A DNA stretch of 64,000 nt from Tenacibaculum sp. SG-28. GTDB taxonomy: Bacteria > Bacteroidota > Bacteroidia > Flavobacteriales > Flavobacteriaceae. The translations under genes and the position numbers were made by a program. The DNA lies in contig NZ_MQVY01000002.1 in assembly GCF_002954385.1 (NCBI RefSeq), forward strand, positions 477,690 to 541,689. The letters run 5' to 3'. How positions within the stretch are numbered: position 1 is the first letter of the stretch; every line of letters begins with the position of its first letter. This document shows, in pieces, positions 1 to 10,016 of the stretch. The notes under the pieces were generated by a model, which saw only the letters and a list, made by a program, of their open reading frames with translations, was not told the origin of the DNA and ran no database searches.

Positions 1-24
1 GTAGTAAACATTCAAAACTATACC

Positions 25-1068
25 ATGAGAAAAATAACCCTTCTACTTTTTATTATTTGTACTACTATTGGCTGTAAAAAAAATACTACCGACCAAGACC
101 CAACTGCGATAAAACAAGCGCCATTTGCCATAATTATACACGGTGGTGCAGGTACCATACTTAAGAAAAACATGACTCCAGCACTGGAAAAAGCCTATGA
201 GGAAAAACTAACAGAAGCGGTAACAGCCGGACACAAAGTTCTTAAAAATGGTGGAAGTAGTACCTTGGCAGTTGCTACTGCAATTAAAATTATGGAAAAC
301 TCTCCACTTTTTAATGCTGGAAAAGGATCTGTCTTTACCCATGGCGGAGAAAATGAAATGGATGCTTCCATTATGGAGGGTAAAACGCTTCAAGCAGGAG
401 CAATTACAGGGGTAAAAACCGTAAAAAATCCTATATTGGGAGCTATCGAGGTAATGCAAAATTCTGCACATGTATTACTATCCGGTAAGGGAGCAGATGA
501 ATTTTCGGCAGAAAGAGGACTTGAGATAATGGATCCAAGTTACTTCTACACTAAAAAACGTTTTGATGCACTGCAACGCGTTCAGAATTCTGAGAAAGAA
601 GACGATAATCAGAGCGGTAAAGTTAGTTTCTACGATACGGATATTAAAAACAGTAAATACGGAACTGTTGGTTGTGTTGCATTAGATCAAAATGGAAATA
701 TAACCGCAGGTACCTCTACGGGAGGTATGACTAATAAGCGCTGGAATCGTATCGGTGATGCTCCTATTATTGGTGCAGGTACTTATGCAAATAATGAAAC
801 TTGTGGTGTTTCTTCAACCGGCTGGGGAGAATACTTTATTAGAGGTGTAGTAGCGCACGATATCGCTGCTCAAATGGAATATAAAAAAGTACCATTAAAA
901 GAGGCAACACGTGACGTAATTCAAAATAAACTAACAAAAGCTGGTGGTACAGGAGGAATTATTGCCCTAGATAAAGATGGCAATATGTCTTTTGAATTTA
1001 ATACAACAGGAATGTATCGAGCCTCTATAGATACCTCTGGTGCTCTTACTGTAAAAATATATAAATAG
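25..1068 (+). CDS. Isoaspartyl peptidase/L-asparaginase, lipoprotein (Ntn-hydrolase, family T2)
   Basis: This predicted enzyme hydrolyses asparagine and/or beta-aspartyl (isoaspartyl) dipeptides. The 347-residue protein starts with a lipoprotein signal peptide ending in a lipobox with Cys17 (TTIGC), so it is probably a lipid-anchored envelope protein. The Ntn-hydrolase precursor layout is clear: an N-terminal HGGAG motif near residue 39, a glycine-rich AGKGSVFT stretch near 98-105, and the autocleavage site GTVG with Thr214 as the predicted nucleophile, followed by the TSTGG motif. Length is normal for plant-type asparaginases. The gene ends in a strong hairpin and is convergent with the ABC-F gene. 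Family assignment is firm; the choice between asparaginase and isoaspartyl peptidase as main activity cannot be made from sequence. Confidence 0.93.
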   Translation: MRKITLLLFIICTTIGCKKNTTDQDPTAIKQAPFAIIIHGGAGTILKKNMTPALEKAYEEKLTEAVTAGHKVLKNGGSSTLAVATAIKIMENSPLFNAGKGSVFTHGGENEMDASIMEGKTLQAGAITGVKTVKNPILGAIEVMQNSAHVLLSGKGADEFSAERGLEIMDPSYFYTKKRFDALQRVQNSEKEDDNQSGKVSFYDTDIKNSKYGTVGCVALDQNGNITAGTSTGGMTNKRWNRIGDAPIIGAGTYANNETCGVSSTGWGEYFIRGVVAHDIAAQMEYKKVPLKEATRDVIQNKLTKAGGTGGIIALDKDGNMSFEFNTTGMYRASIDTSGALTVKIYK

Positions 1069-1122
1069 TAAGGCGACAAGCAGTTCTGTTAAAAGCCAAA
1101 ACACCAATAGTACAGAATTTAA

Positions 1123-1155
1123 AAAGCACTTTCTTTTCACAGGAAAGTGTTTTTT
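1123..1155 (+). terminator. Intrinsic terminator after the asparaginase gene
   Basis: A stem of about 10 bp (AAGCACTTTC with GAAAGTGTTT, one G-U pair) is followed by a run of T. It lies between the convergent asparaginase and ABC-F genes. Confidence 0.75.
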
Positions 1156-1191
1156 AATTCAGAAAAATTAAATGGTCTTACCGTGCTTTAC

Positions 1192-3050
1192 TCATCCCTC
1201 CATTTTTATAGAAAGTGCAAACCATCGTTCTTCTTTTTCCTCTAGGCTGCTAATAATCTCTTGCAATTCTAAAGATTTGGTATTGATATCGTCTGGCGTA
1301 ATTTCATTATTGGCGAATTGGCTTTCTATGGTGTCTTTTTTCTTCTGCAGTTTTTCTATATCTGTCTCTAACAATCCGTATTCGCGTTTTTCTTGGTACG
1401 TTAACTTGCCTTTTAAAGGAGCTTTTATTGGCTTATCCGAAACCTTTTTATCTTCTTTAGGTACCAAGGGAGTTGAGTTTTCATAAGCTCTAAAATCAGA
1501 GTAATTCCCTGGAAAGTTTTCCACTATTCCAGCACCCCGAAAAACAAACAAAGAATCTACAATTTTATCCATGAAGTAACGATCGTGCGAAACCACTATT
1601 AGATTTCCTGGATAGTCTAACAAAAAGTTTTCGAATACATTTAAAGTTACCACATCTAAATCATTGGTTGGCTCATCCAGTATCAAAAAATTGGGGTTTT
1701 GTATTAAAACAGCACACAAGTACAAGCGTTTTTGTTCTCCCCCAGATAATTTTTCTACAAAATCATATTGCTTTTTACGATCAAATAAAAACCGCTCTAA
1801 CAATTGCGCGGCTGAGATTTTTCGCCCTTTGGTTAAAGGGATATATTCACCGAATTCCTTGATAACCTCTATTACCTTTTGTCCTTCTTTAATGTGAATT
1901 CCTTTTTGTGTATAATAGCCAAACTTCACCGTCTCTCCTACTACTACTTTTCCTCCATCTAACGATTCTTTTTGCGTCAAAACATTCAAAAACGACGACT
2001 TTCCAGAACCATTTTTACCGATGATACCAATGCGTTCACCCCTTTTAAATACATATTCAAAACCATTGAGGATTATCTTTTCACCAAATGATTTTTTTAA
2101 ATTATGAAGCTCTACAATTTTACTACCCAAGCGCTCCATATTAATTTCCAATTGTACTTGATGCTCTTGTCTTCGCTGGTGTGCTTTACTTTTTATTGCA
2201 AAAAAGTCATCAATTCTAGACTTCGATTTAGTAGTACGAGCTTTGGGTTGTCGTCGCATCCAATCCAACTCCTTTTTAAATAACTCTTTGCTTTACTCAA
2301 ATTCGTTGCCTCTAGTGCTAAACGTTCTTCTTTGTTTTGTAGATAATACGAATAATTACCTTTGTATTTATATAACCTACCGTTATCTAACTCTATAATT
2401 TCATTGCAAACTCGCTCCAAAAAATAACGATCGTGTGTAACCATAAATAACGTAATCTTTTCTTTGGCAAAAAAAGATTCTAACCATTCAATCATTTCCA
2501 AATCTAAATGGTTGGTGGGTTCATCAAGAATTAATAAATCTGGCTTATTTATTAAGATAATTGCCAAACCTAAACGCTTTTTTTGGCCCCCAGATAAGGT
2601 TGCTACTCTTTGCTCTAAATTTGAAAGCTTTAACTTGGATAAAATTTGTTTGTATTGGGTTTCAAAATCCCATGCATTGTGCTGCTCCATCAATTCAAAT
2701 GCTTCCTGATAGGCTTCTTGATCCTCCGGATTTAATAGTGCTTTCTCGTACTGTTTAATTACAGGTAAAATCTTATTTTCTGTAGAAAATATAGTTTCCT
2801 CAATGGTTAAATCTTGATTAAAGTTTGCATCTTGTGCCAAATAAGCAATGTGTATTCCTTTTCGACTGATGATTTGTCCTGTATCTGGAACATCTTGTCC
2901 AGCAATAATATTTAGAATAGAGGTTTTACCACTCCCGTTTTTTGCAACAAAAGCAATTTTTTGATCTTTATTAATTCCAAAGGAAATGTCTTGAAATAAT
3001 ACTTTCTCTCCGTAAGATTTGGATATATTTTCTACCGATAAGTAATTCAT
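1192..3050 (-). CDS. ABC-F family ATPase (Uup/EttA type), apparent frameshift
   Basis: Cytoplasmic ABC-F proteins carry two ATPase domains, no membrane domain, and act on the ribosome. The N-terminal part (3050 to about 2290) has Walker A GKNGSGKTS (shown as AKNGSGKTS), signature LSGGQ and Walker B LLILDEPTNHLD. The C-terminal part has GKNGSGKSS, LSGGEQ and LILDEPTNDLD, then a charged C-terminal coiled coil as in Uup. The two parts lie in different frames. Reading one extra A in the run at 2287-2289 (minus-strand AAA) restores the linker KELFKKELDWMRRQPKAR, which is typical of this family, giving about 619 residues. The break therefore looks like a one-base homopolymer undercall. The leader has terminator-like structure, listed separately. 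Confidence 0.9.
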
Positions 3051-3070
3051 AGGGCAAAAATAATTAAAAA

Positions 3071-3092
3071 TCCCCGAGCAAAAGCTCGGGGA
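3071..3092 (-). terminator. Terminator hairpin 21 nt upstream of the ABC-F start codon (possible attenuator)
   Basis: A perfect 9-bp stem, TCCCCGAGC with GCTCGGGGA and an AAAA loop, is followed on the minus strand by ATTTTTAATTA. It sits directly before the ABC-F start codon at 3050. The S8 protease upstream already has its own terminator at 3239-3260. An 11-bp inverted repeat (3095-3105 with 3131-3141) lies just upstream, so this may be an attenuator leader. Confidence 0.7.
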
Positions 3093-3238
3093 TGAAATTA
3101 GTTAATGTATAAGAAGGGTTTTGAACCGTGTTAACTAATTTATGGTATTCTTATGTTCTTTGAAATAATAGAAAATAGATATCAGACAATTGAAAAACAT
3201 TTCTAGAGTAAGTACATTACCCAATACTAGTTATCAAA

Positions 3239-3260
3239 GTTGGGGCTAAAAAGCCCCAAC
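3239..3260 (-). terminator. Intrinsic terminator after the S8 protease gene
   Basis: A perfect 9-bp stem (GTTGGGGCT with AGCCCCAAC, four-base A loop) lies about 30 bp past the S8 protease stop codon on the minus strand. The T-tract is short. Confidence 0.7.
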
Positions 3261-3290
3261 TACAATTACCTTTTCCTTATTCAAAACTTA

Positions 3291-6200
3291 TTATCTTTTA
3301 ATAATCTTAGTGGTTAAACGTTTCTGACCGTCGTTCACTTCTAACATATAAACACCTGTTTTTAGCGAAGAAACATCGAGATTTGTATCGTCTAAACTAC
3401 CTGATTTCACAACACTACCTAGAGTATTAATAACTCTATAGCTAGCATTTTCTCCTCTTACATTCAACTTAACTTGTACAAAATTTGTCGCTGGGTTAGG
3501 GTACGTCATAATGTCTACGCCTCCTTCGTTAGTAAGTACCTGTCCGTCTATTATATCAGCAAAAGTAGTATTGAAATTGGAACTATTTGCAGTGATATTT
3601 ACAATATAATCCTCCACTTCACCATAAGAAAAAGACTCACAAGCAGTTTGTGCAGCGTTCCATTTCATAGAAACGCGCATTCTGGTTTGTCCTAATGTAG
3701 CATTGGCAGGAATAGCAACATCAGAAGTTAAATTAGCAGCACTCGAAGAAGATCCATTAGTCACTTTTTCACTTTCACTAAAAGTACCATCTCTATTAAA
3801 ATCAATCCATACAGCCCAATATTCTACATATGAAGAAGTTCTAAAACCTGCACTTACCACTAATTGATTGGTTGTTCCACGGGATACCGTTGCTACTTTA
3901 TCGGTGTAATCTTCATACCCACCATCATTACCAGATGCGTTGGTCATTCCACCAAAAGCAACATAGTCGATCCACTCATAGCTAGAGTCGTTTCCGTTAG
4001 AGGCACAGTACGTAAGTACAACATTTTCCGTCGTCACATTTACTACATTACTAGCAGAAGAAACATTACCAGCCTCATCTTTGGCTTTTACCGAAAAAGT
4101 ATAAGATGTATTGGCTGTTAAACCTGTAATATTTGTAGAAGTTCCTGCTACAGAACCAATAACAGATGCTCCTTGATACACATCGTAAGCGGTAACTCCA
4201 ACATTATCAGAAGAAGCAGACCAATTTAAGGTTAGCGTAGTTTGGGTAACATTTGTAGCTGTTAAACTAGAAGGTGCCGTTGGTGCTTGTGTATCCACTT
4301 GTGGCGAAGTGATTACCACTGTATAATCCTCCGTTTCTCCATATGAATATGTTCCACAAGAACTTGGTATTTCGTTGTATCTCAAAATTACACGCATTGT
4401 GGTAGCTCCATCTAATGCCGACTCCGGTACAGTAAACGATCCGTTTACTGGTGTAGTTTGTGAGGGTGCTTTTGTCCAAACAGTTTCTCCAGCATCTTCA
4501 AAATCACCGTCTTTATTGTAATCAATAAACACAGCATAGGCTTCGTTATACACAGTACCTGTCCATTCTGGTGTTATGGTAATCGTGTTAGATACTCCTT
4601 TTTCTAAGTCGGTCGTCAAAGAAGTATGATCAGTATACCCATTACTTGCACCTGAAGGATTGTCAATACTTCCGAGTTGTACTCTTTTAATATATTCATC
4701 TGCGACACTATTACCTCTTGAATCACAATAGGTAATTACAAACTCGCTAGTAGTGAAAGATACTGACGAACTATAACTTGAGTTACCAGAATCACACTTA
4801 CTTCGAACTTGTACTTGGTATGCTGTTGAAGCATCCAAACCAGTTAAAGCTGTTGTGTTCGTAGCAACGGTGTTAGTAGTCCAAGAAGAAGTACCTACTG
4901 GACGGTATCTAACATCATAAGTTGCTGCTGGAACTGCAGACCATGCAATGGTTGCTTCTGAAGCAGTAACTCCAGATACACCAACTCCAGTAGGGACTGT
5001 TGCATTACATGCAACTGGAGTTCCTGTTAGACCAGTAACGATAAGAGAGAAATTCTGACTTCCTCCTGTTAAAGAACCTTTGTGGGTAACAGTTATTGTA
5101 TACGTCCCTGAGGCACCTACAACATCTACCCTTTCGTACGGATCAACATTGTTGTCTTGTTGTGCACTAGTTGTTGGACTTGTTAATTTATACGGTAAAA
5201 AATTAGTTCCATTTTTAGACACTCTTATGTCTAAATCATTTACTAGAACAGGTGTAGTTGAGTTAACGGTTTCCGTAGCCACACCCGGACGATCTGTCCA
5301 AGAAATTGAGGCAAATAAAGGACTCGTACCATCTGAATCTACAGTTATGGTGTACGATTGTCCTGAAGAAAGCGTTAATTCTTCTATTTTAGTTTGGTCT
5401 CCATTCGCTGAAATTACCTCTGCAGCTCTTTTCGTATTCATAAGACCCCATCCAAAAACAGCATCCGGTCCGTTAGCACCTGCGTCATCTGCTGTATGCA
5501 GTGCTAGGCCCTTAAGAGTTGCGGCTTTCATGAAATCACCATTGTTTAAATTTTTATAATGCTGTTGCAATAGTAATAAAGACCCAGTTACGTTTGGAGA
5601 AGCCATAGAAGTTCCTGTAATACTGTTGTATGCAGTATCACTACTAGCATAGGTTGAATAAACTCCTGTTCCATTTCCTGTAATATCAGGTTTAATTCTG
5701 AAATCATCGGTAGGACCTTCACTACTAGAGCTATTAATAACAACAGAAATTAAGTTTCCATTAGCATCAATATTAGCATCTTGTGCATTAGCTACCACTA
5801 AATTATTTTTTGAAGTAGAGTGTCCTGTGAGTTTATCCCAACCAGAACCACCTGTAGGGTTGCTATTTGCAGAATTATCGTTTCCATCATTTCCTGCGGC
5901 AACGACCATTAGATAATTTGGTGCATTGAATAAAATTTCGTCCCAATCTCTTGATTCTGAAATATAACCTCCAAAGAAGTATTGGGGTAATTGTACTTGA
6001 CCAAATTGATTTCTAAAAGCATAACCATAAGAGTGGTTAGAAAGAAGCATACCTCCAACAACTTCACTTGTTGCTTCTGCTTTGTCGTTATTCCAGTCTG
6101 CTGTTCTTGCTTTCGCATACGGAGCCATCCCTTTTGCGTCTGGGTCAACACCAGAAGCCATTATTGTTCCTGTAACATGCTGGGCGTGAAAACTACTTCC

Positions 6201-6686
6201 ATTTAAAGTTGATCCATCGATTATGGTAACACGATTATTACCGCCAGGACCATCAAACTCTTGGTGTGTAATTCGGGTACCACCACCATCCCAAACGTGG
6301 GCTGTCATATCTTGACCCATTAGATTTAAACCTAAAGAGCCTCCTGAATGTAAAAAATTTGTTCTTGTTGATTTGGCAGCATCAACATTATAGGTAGTGT
6401 AGTAAATTGGTTTTCCATTTACCACTCGTTGTAGTTCCATGAAACTACCATCAGACTTTTGTATTTGTGTTTGCCAGCCGTTTTGCTTTGCTAGTTTTAT
6501 AGCTTGCAGCTTATCGTTTGAAGCATTTTTTTTGAAGTTTTGCTTCATAACTTGAAGTTTGGTTAAATCGTAATTTTTACGAATTTTTTCCACTTCCTGT
6601 TTGGTCTGTGCTTGTATGCTGGTTTGGAAACCTAATCCCAATAACGCACTACAAAACACAAGACTCTTAAAGTACTTGTTTTTCAT
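3291..6686 (-). CDS. Secreted S8 (subtilisin, Kp43-like) serine protease with FN3/GEVED repeats and T9SS sorting domain
   Basis: A 1131-residue secreted protease. A signal peptide (cleavage near AQ27) is followed by a subtilase domain with triad Asp133 (VWDGGG), His167 (HAQHVTG) and Ser360 (GTSMASP), and oxyanion Asn266 (AAGNDG). A jelly-roll/P-like domain follows at about 435-555. Then come FN3, a GEVED domain (YGETEDYTV), a second FN3, a second GEVED domain (YGEVEDYIV), and a T9SS type A sorting domain (NPATNFVQV to IIKR). It should be exported by Sec, passed through the type IX system, and released or surface-attached. The C-terminal half is strikingly like that of the neighbouring M43 protease. 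The start codon is supported by the signal peptide and by a TATATTTG box 80 bp upstream. Confidence 0.95.
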   Translation of the reverse strand: MKNKYFKSLVFCSALLGLGFQTSIQAQTKQEVEKIRKNYDLTKLQVMKQNFKKNASNDKLQAIKLAKQNGWQTQIQKSDGSFMELQRVVNGKPIYYTTYNVDAAKSTRTNFLHSGGSLGLNLMGQDMTAHVWDGGGTRITHQEFDGPGGNNRVTIIDGSTLNGSSFHAQHVTGTIMASGVDPDAKGMAPYAKARTADWNNDKAEATSEVVGGMLLSNHSYGYAFRNQFGQVQLPQYFFGGYISESRDWDEILFNAPNYLMVVAAGNDGNDNSANSNPTGGSGWDKLTGHSTSKNNLVVANAQDANIDANGNLISVVINSSSSEGPTDDFRIKPDITGNGTGVYSTYASSDTAYNSITGTSMASPNVTGSLLLLQQHYKNLNNGDFMKAATLKGLALHTADDAGANGPDAVFGWGLMNTKRAAEVISANGDQTKIEELTLSSGQSYTITVDSDGTSPLFASISWTDRPGVATETVNSTTPVLVNDLDIRVSKNGTNFLPYKLTSPTTSAQQDNNVDPYERVDVVGASGTYTITVTHKGSLTGGSQNFSLIVTGLTGTPVACNATVPTGVGVSGVTASEATIAWSAVPAATYDVRYRPVGTSSWTTNTVATNTTALTGLDASTAYQVQVRSKCDSGNSSYSSSVSFTTSEFVITYCDSRGNSVADEYIKRVQLGSIDNPSGASNGYTDHTSLTTDLEKGVSNTITITPEWTGTVYNEAYAVFIDYNKDGDFEDAGETVWTKAPSQTTPVNGSFTVPESALDGATTMRVILRYNEIPSSCGTYSYGETEDYTVVITSPQVDTQAPTAPSSLTATNVTQTTLTLNWSASSDNVGVTAYDVYQGASVIGSVAGTSTNITGLTANTSYTFSVKAKDEAGNVSSASNVVNVTTENVVLTYCASNGNDSSYEWIDYVAFGGMTNASGNDGGYEDYTDKVATVSRGTTNQLVVSAGFRTSSYVEYWAVWIDFNRDGTFSESEKVTNGSSSSAANLTSDVAIPANATLGQTRMRVSMKWNAAQTACESFSYGEVEDYIVNITANSSNFNTTFADIIDGQVLTNEGGVDIMTYPNPATNFVQVKLNVRGENASYRVINTLGSVVKSGSLDDTNLDVSSLKTGVYMLEVNDGQKRLTTKIIKR

Positions 6687-7091
6687 TTTTAGAAGGGTTA
6701 TTTAATTATTTTTAGTAATTCGGTGATAAAAATTTTGAATTCCTAATTTTTTTACCAAATCAGTGCCAAATATACATTATTTTTTTAACAAAAAAATAAC
6801 ATCTAAAGAATTAGGGTATAATTGTACTACTTAAAACGCTGGAAGGGATTATACTATACTTTTCGTTTGGAATATTCTTAAAATTATTGGTAATCAATAG
6901 CATATTTGAATTTAAAGACGAAACACGATACCAAATAAGCTCTAATTATGGAAATTTTTTAAGAACTATTAAAAATATGATGATATTTAACTAATAAGGA
7001 ACAATGAGAAATCACTACCTTTTTGTTTATAATTTTTTATGAGAAACCAGAGCCAATACTCTAGGTTTGTTAGAATAGCTTAGCTATCAGC
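6687..7091. other. Gene-free stretch between the two secreted proteases
   Basis: About 400 AT-rich bases. The only element I can support is the S8 protease promoter box at 6767-6774. No clear terminator for the M43 gene and no small ORF with coding character were seen. Confidence 0.5.
6767..6774 (-). promoter_or_regulatory. Promoter -7 box of the S8 protease gene
   Basis: TATATTTG on the minus strand is a perfect match to the Bacteroidota -7 consensus TAnnTTTG. It would give a 5' leader of about 70 nt. Confidence 0.6.
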
Positions 7092-9775
7092 TTATCTTTT
7101 CATTATTTTAGAAGTTAAAATCTTTTGACCATCATTAACTTCTAAAATATATACTCCCGAATTCAAATTAGCTAAGTTAATGTAAGTATCTAAATCTCCT
7201 TCTTTTACAGACATTCCTAGGGTATTGATAATTCTGTAGGTGGCAGCTTTTGCTTTAGATATCAAATTAACATTTACATAAGAAGTTGCAGGATTAGGAT
7301 AAACCGTCAAATCTACAATTTCTTCGTGCCCTAATGCAATGGCATTCGCCGTAAATTCGCTGGTTCTTGAATCGTTGGAAATAGTAACCGTATAATCTTC
7401 TACTTCCCCATAGGAAAACGTTTCACAAGAGGTTTGCACTGCATTCCACTTCATAGAAACACGCATTCTTGTATTTCCTAATAAAGCATTGGCTGGAATA
7501 GTAATATCAGAACTCAAATTAGCGGCACTTGGGGTGGCACCACTTGCAAGTTTTTCAGTATCTGAAAAATTCCATCTTTATTAAAATCAATCCAAACAGA
7601 CCAAAATTCAACATACGATGAACTTCTAAAACCAGCACTAATTATTAATTGTGCGGTACTACCCCTGGTAACATTGGCTACTTTATCTGTAAAATCTGCA
7701 TAGCCCGCATTATTCCCGGAACTATTCGTCATCCCTCCAAAAGACACAAAATCTATCCATTCATAACTTGAATCATTTCCTTGTGAATCGCAATACTCTA
7801 GAATTATATCCTTTGTAGTTATGGTAATAGTTTCAGGATTGGAAACATTACCAGCAGCGTCTTTTGCAAAAACAGTGAAATCATATTCGGTATTTGCTAC
7901 TAATCCTGTGATATTAATAGATGTATCCGAAACACTTCCAATTAAGATAGTTCCTTGCAATATATCATAGCCTATTACCCCTACGTTATCTGAAGCGGCA
8001 GTCCAGCTAAGGTCTATGGTTGTTTCTGTTATGTTATTGGCGGTTAGGTCTGCTGGTGAAGTTGGGGCTTCTATATCAGAAGCGACAGCTCCTATTATTA
8101 CGGTATAGTCTTCTGTCTCTCCATACTCATAGGTACCGCAAGCTTCTGGAGTTTCTTCATAGCTTAAAATTACACGCATTCGGGTAGGACCTTCTTTGGC
8201 TGAGTCTGGAATTGTAAATGACCCGATTACTGGAGTAATCTGTGAGGGAGATTTTGTAAATACAATTTCTCCGCTATCCTCAAAATCACCATCCTGATTA
8301 TAATCAATAAATACTCCATACCCCTCATTGTAAACGTTTCCAGTCCAAAAAGGTGTAATGGTAATTGTATTAGTATCCCCTTTAGCAAGATTGGTAAAAA
8401 TATCGGTATGATCTGTGTAGCCATTACCCGATCCAGATTGGTTGTTGATACCTCCTAACTGCACCGTTTGTATGTATTCATCGGTAACACTATTTCCCTT
8501 GGAGGTGCAATAGGAAAGAATAGTTTCTGATGTGCGAAAATTAACAGAGGCACTGTACGCTGAAATTTCACTGGTACATTTACTTCTTACTTGCACCTCA
8601 TATTGGGTGTTTTCGGATAATTCTGTTAAAGTAATAGAAGTGGCAGAAACTGCGGTAGAGTTCCAAGAGGAAGTGCCTATCTCTCGATAACGGACATCGT
8701 AGGTTGCTGCTGCAACAGAATCCCAGGTGATAACTACTCTAGAAGACGAAATACTTGAGGTATTCAAACCATTTGGTACTGCAGCGGAACATGCACCTCC
8801 ACCTCTTTTTTTATCGGATAAAGCAAGACTTCTTCTAAAACCTCCTTCAGCCAAAACGGCTCGCATTCTAGATTTTTGACCAAGAGTATATAAGTTCATA
8901 CAACTATCGTCTGAATAATCCATATAATTTTGTACCATATCTTCGGAACCACAAGAGCTGCTCTCAGCAGCACATCCGTAATTAGCTCCATCGGATATAG
9001 GTGTATCTGCAACGGCATCATCTATCCCACAACCACCGTCACCCCATATGTGCCGTAAATTTAAAAAGTGTCCAACTTCATGCGTAGTAGTTCTTCCTTT
9101 ATCGAATGGGGCCATTAGGTAGAAATTAGATCCTTTATCCGAACTACCAAAATATTGTGGGCTTATCACAACTCCATCTGTCGCTGCACTTCCTCCTGGA
9201 AACTGGGCATAACCTAAAATACCTCCCCCGATATTACAAACCCAAATATTAAGATACTCTTCAGTATTCCACGGATTAACCCCCCCTTGAGATGCGAGTT
9301 TCATCGCATCAGTGGTTCCCCATTCCGTTGTTGTGGATGCCTTTCTTGTAATGCCATTTGTAGTATTTCCTTCTGCATCAACCTCTGCAAGGTAAAACTC
9401 TATTTCCGAATCTGCGGCCTGTGACCATTTATCGGTCTGGTCTGCGTTTGTTCTTCTAAAATCCTCATTTAAAACAGCAATCTGCGATTGAATTTGGGCC
9501 TCACTAATGTTTTCTTGGGAATTGCTGTAAATGACATGAACCACCACAGGGATTTGAATGACATTCCCTACAATTTTACCCTGGGAAGTATTCATTTGCT
9601 TGACTTTTCGAAGTGTGAAATCTTCAATTTCCTGCATGCGTTGGTGTAACATAGGATCTTTGGATTGTCGATATTCCAGGTTATGCATGGTGTGGCAATT
9701 CCTTTTGTGCTGGGCAGTAATTGTGCAAATAGATATCAATAAGCACAATAATGCAAGGGGGATTTTTGCATTCAT
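7092..9775 (-). CDS. Secreted M43 (cytophagalysin/pappalysin-type) zinc metalloprotease with FN3/GEVED repeats and T9SS sorting domain, apparent frameshift
   Basis: About 894 residues once the frame is restored. A signal peptide (ends near AQ22) precedes a metzincin catalytic domain with the zinc site HEVGHFLNLRH (His232, Glu233, His236, His242). Then FN3, GEVED, FN3, GEVED, and a T9SS type A sorting domain (NPATSYVNV to IMKR). The reading frame breaks at 7565-7569: adding one A to this run restores WIDFNKDGIFSDTEKL, matching the same position in the adjacent S8 protease. It is probably a secreted protein-degrading enzyme. The gene follows no visible partner; its start codon is preceded by an unusual C8-A6 tract, listed separately. 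The two proteases share their whole C-terminal architecture and are likely products of domain-cassette duplication. Confidence 0.92.
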
Positions 9776-9790
9776 TTTTTTGGGGGGGGC
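9776..9790 (-). repeat. C8-A6 homopolymer tract abutting the M43 protease start codon
   Basis: Reading the minus strand, G, eight C, six A, then ATG. An eight-base C run is conspicuous in this AT-rich sequence and lies in the translation initiation region, where length changes could alter expression. It may also be miscalled, given the homopolymer errors elsewhere. Confidence 0.6.
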
Positions 9791-10016
9791 ATTTAATCAG
9801 TTCGTAAAATAATATTCGGTTATTTCTAATTTAAAAAAAAATCACTAAACCTCTGTAATAAAACGAATTGAAAGTTTCATTTTTAGCAGCTAATAATGCC
9901 ATTTATTATAGTATGTTAATAAAAAACCATAAGAATTTGCAAGAACCGCAATTATCTTCTTGGGTATAATTTTACCGAGAAAACTCAAAAAAAGTTATTT
10001 TTACCAAAATTATAAC

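Noticed and set aside
2287..2291. Programmed ribosomal frameshift in the ABC-F gene
   Set aside because: There is no slippery heptamer plus structure, and many unrelated genes show the same one-base homopolymer loss, which fits an assembly artefact.
5080..5559. 159-codon plus-strand ORF inside the S8 protease gene
   Set aside because: A shadow frame of a conserved gene; no motifs and no promoter.
9960..10016. Longer start for the DppD-DppF gene at the TTG at 9960
   Set aside because: The extension is basic and not like the family N-terminus; the ATG at 10017 starts the conserved domain.
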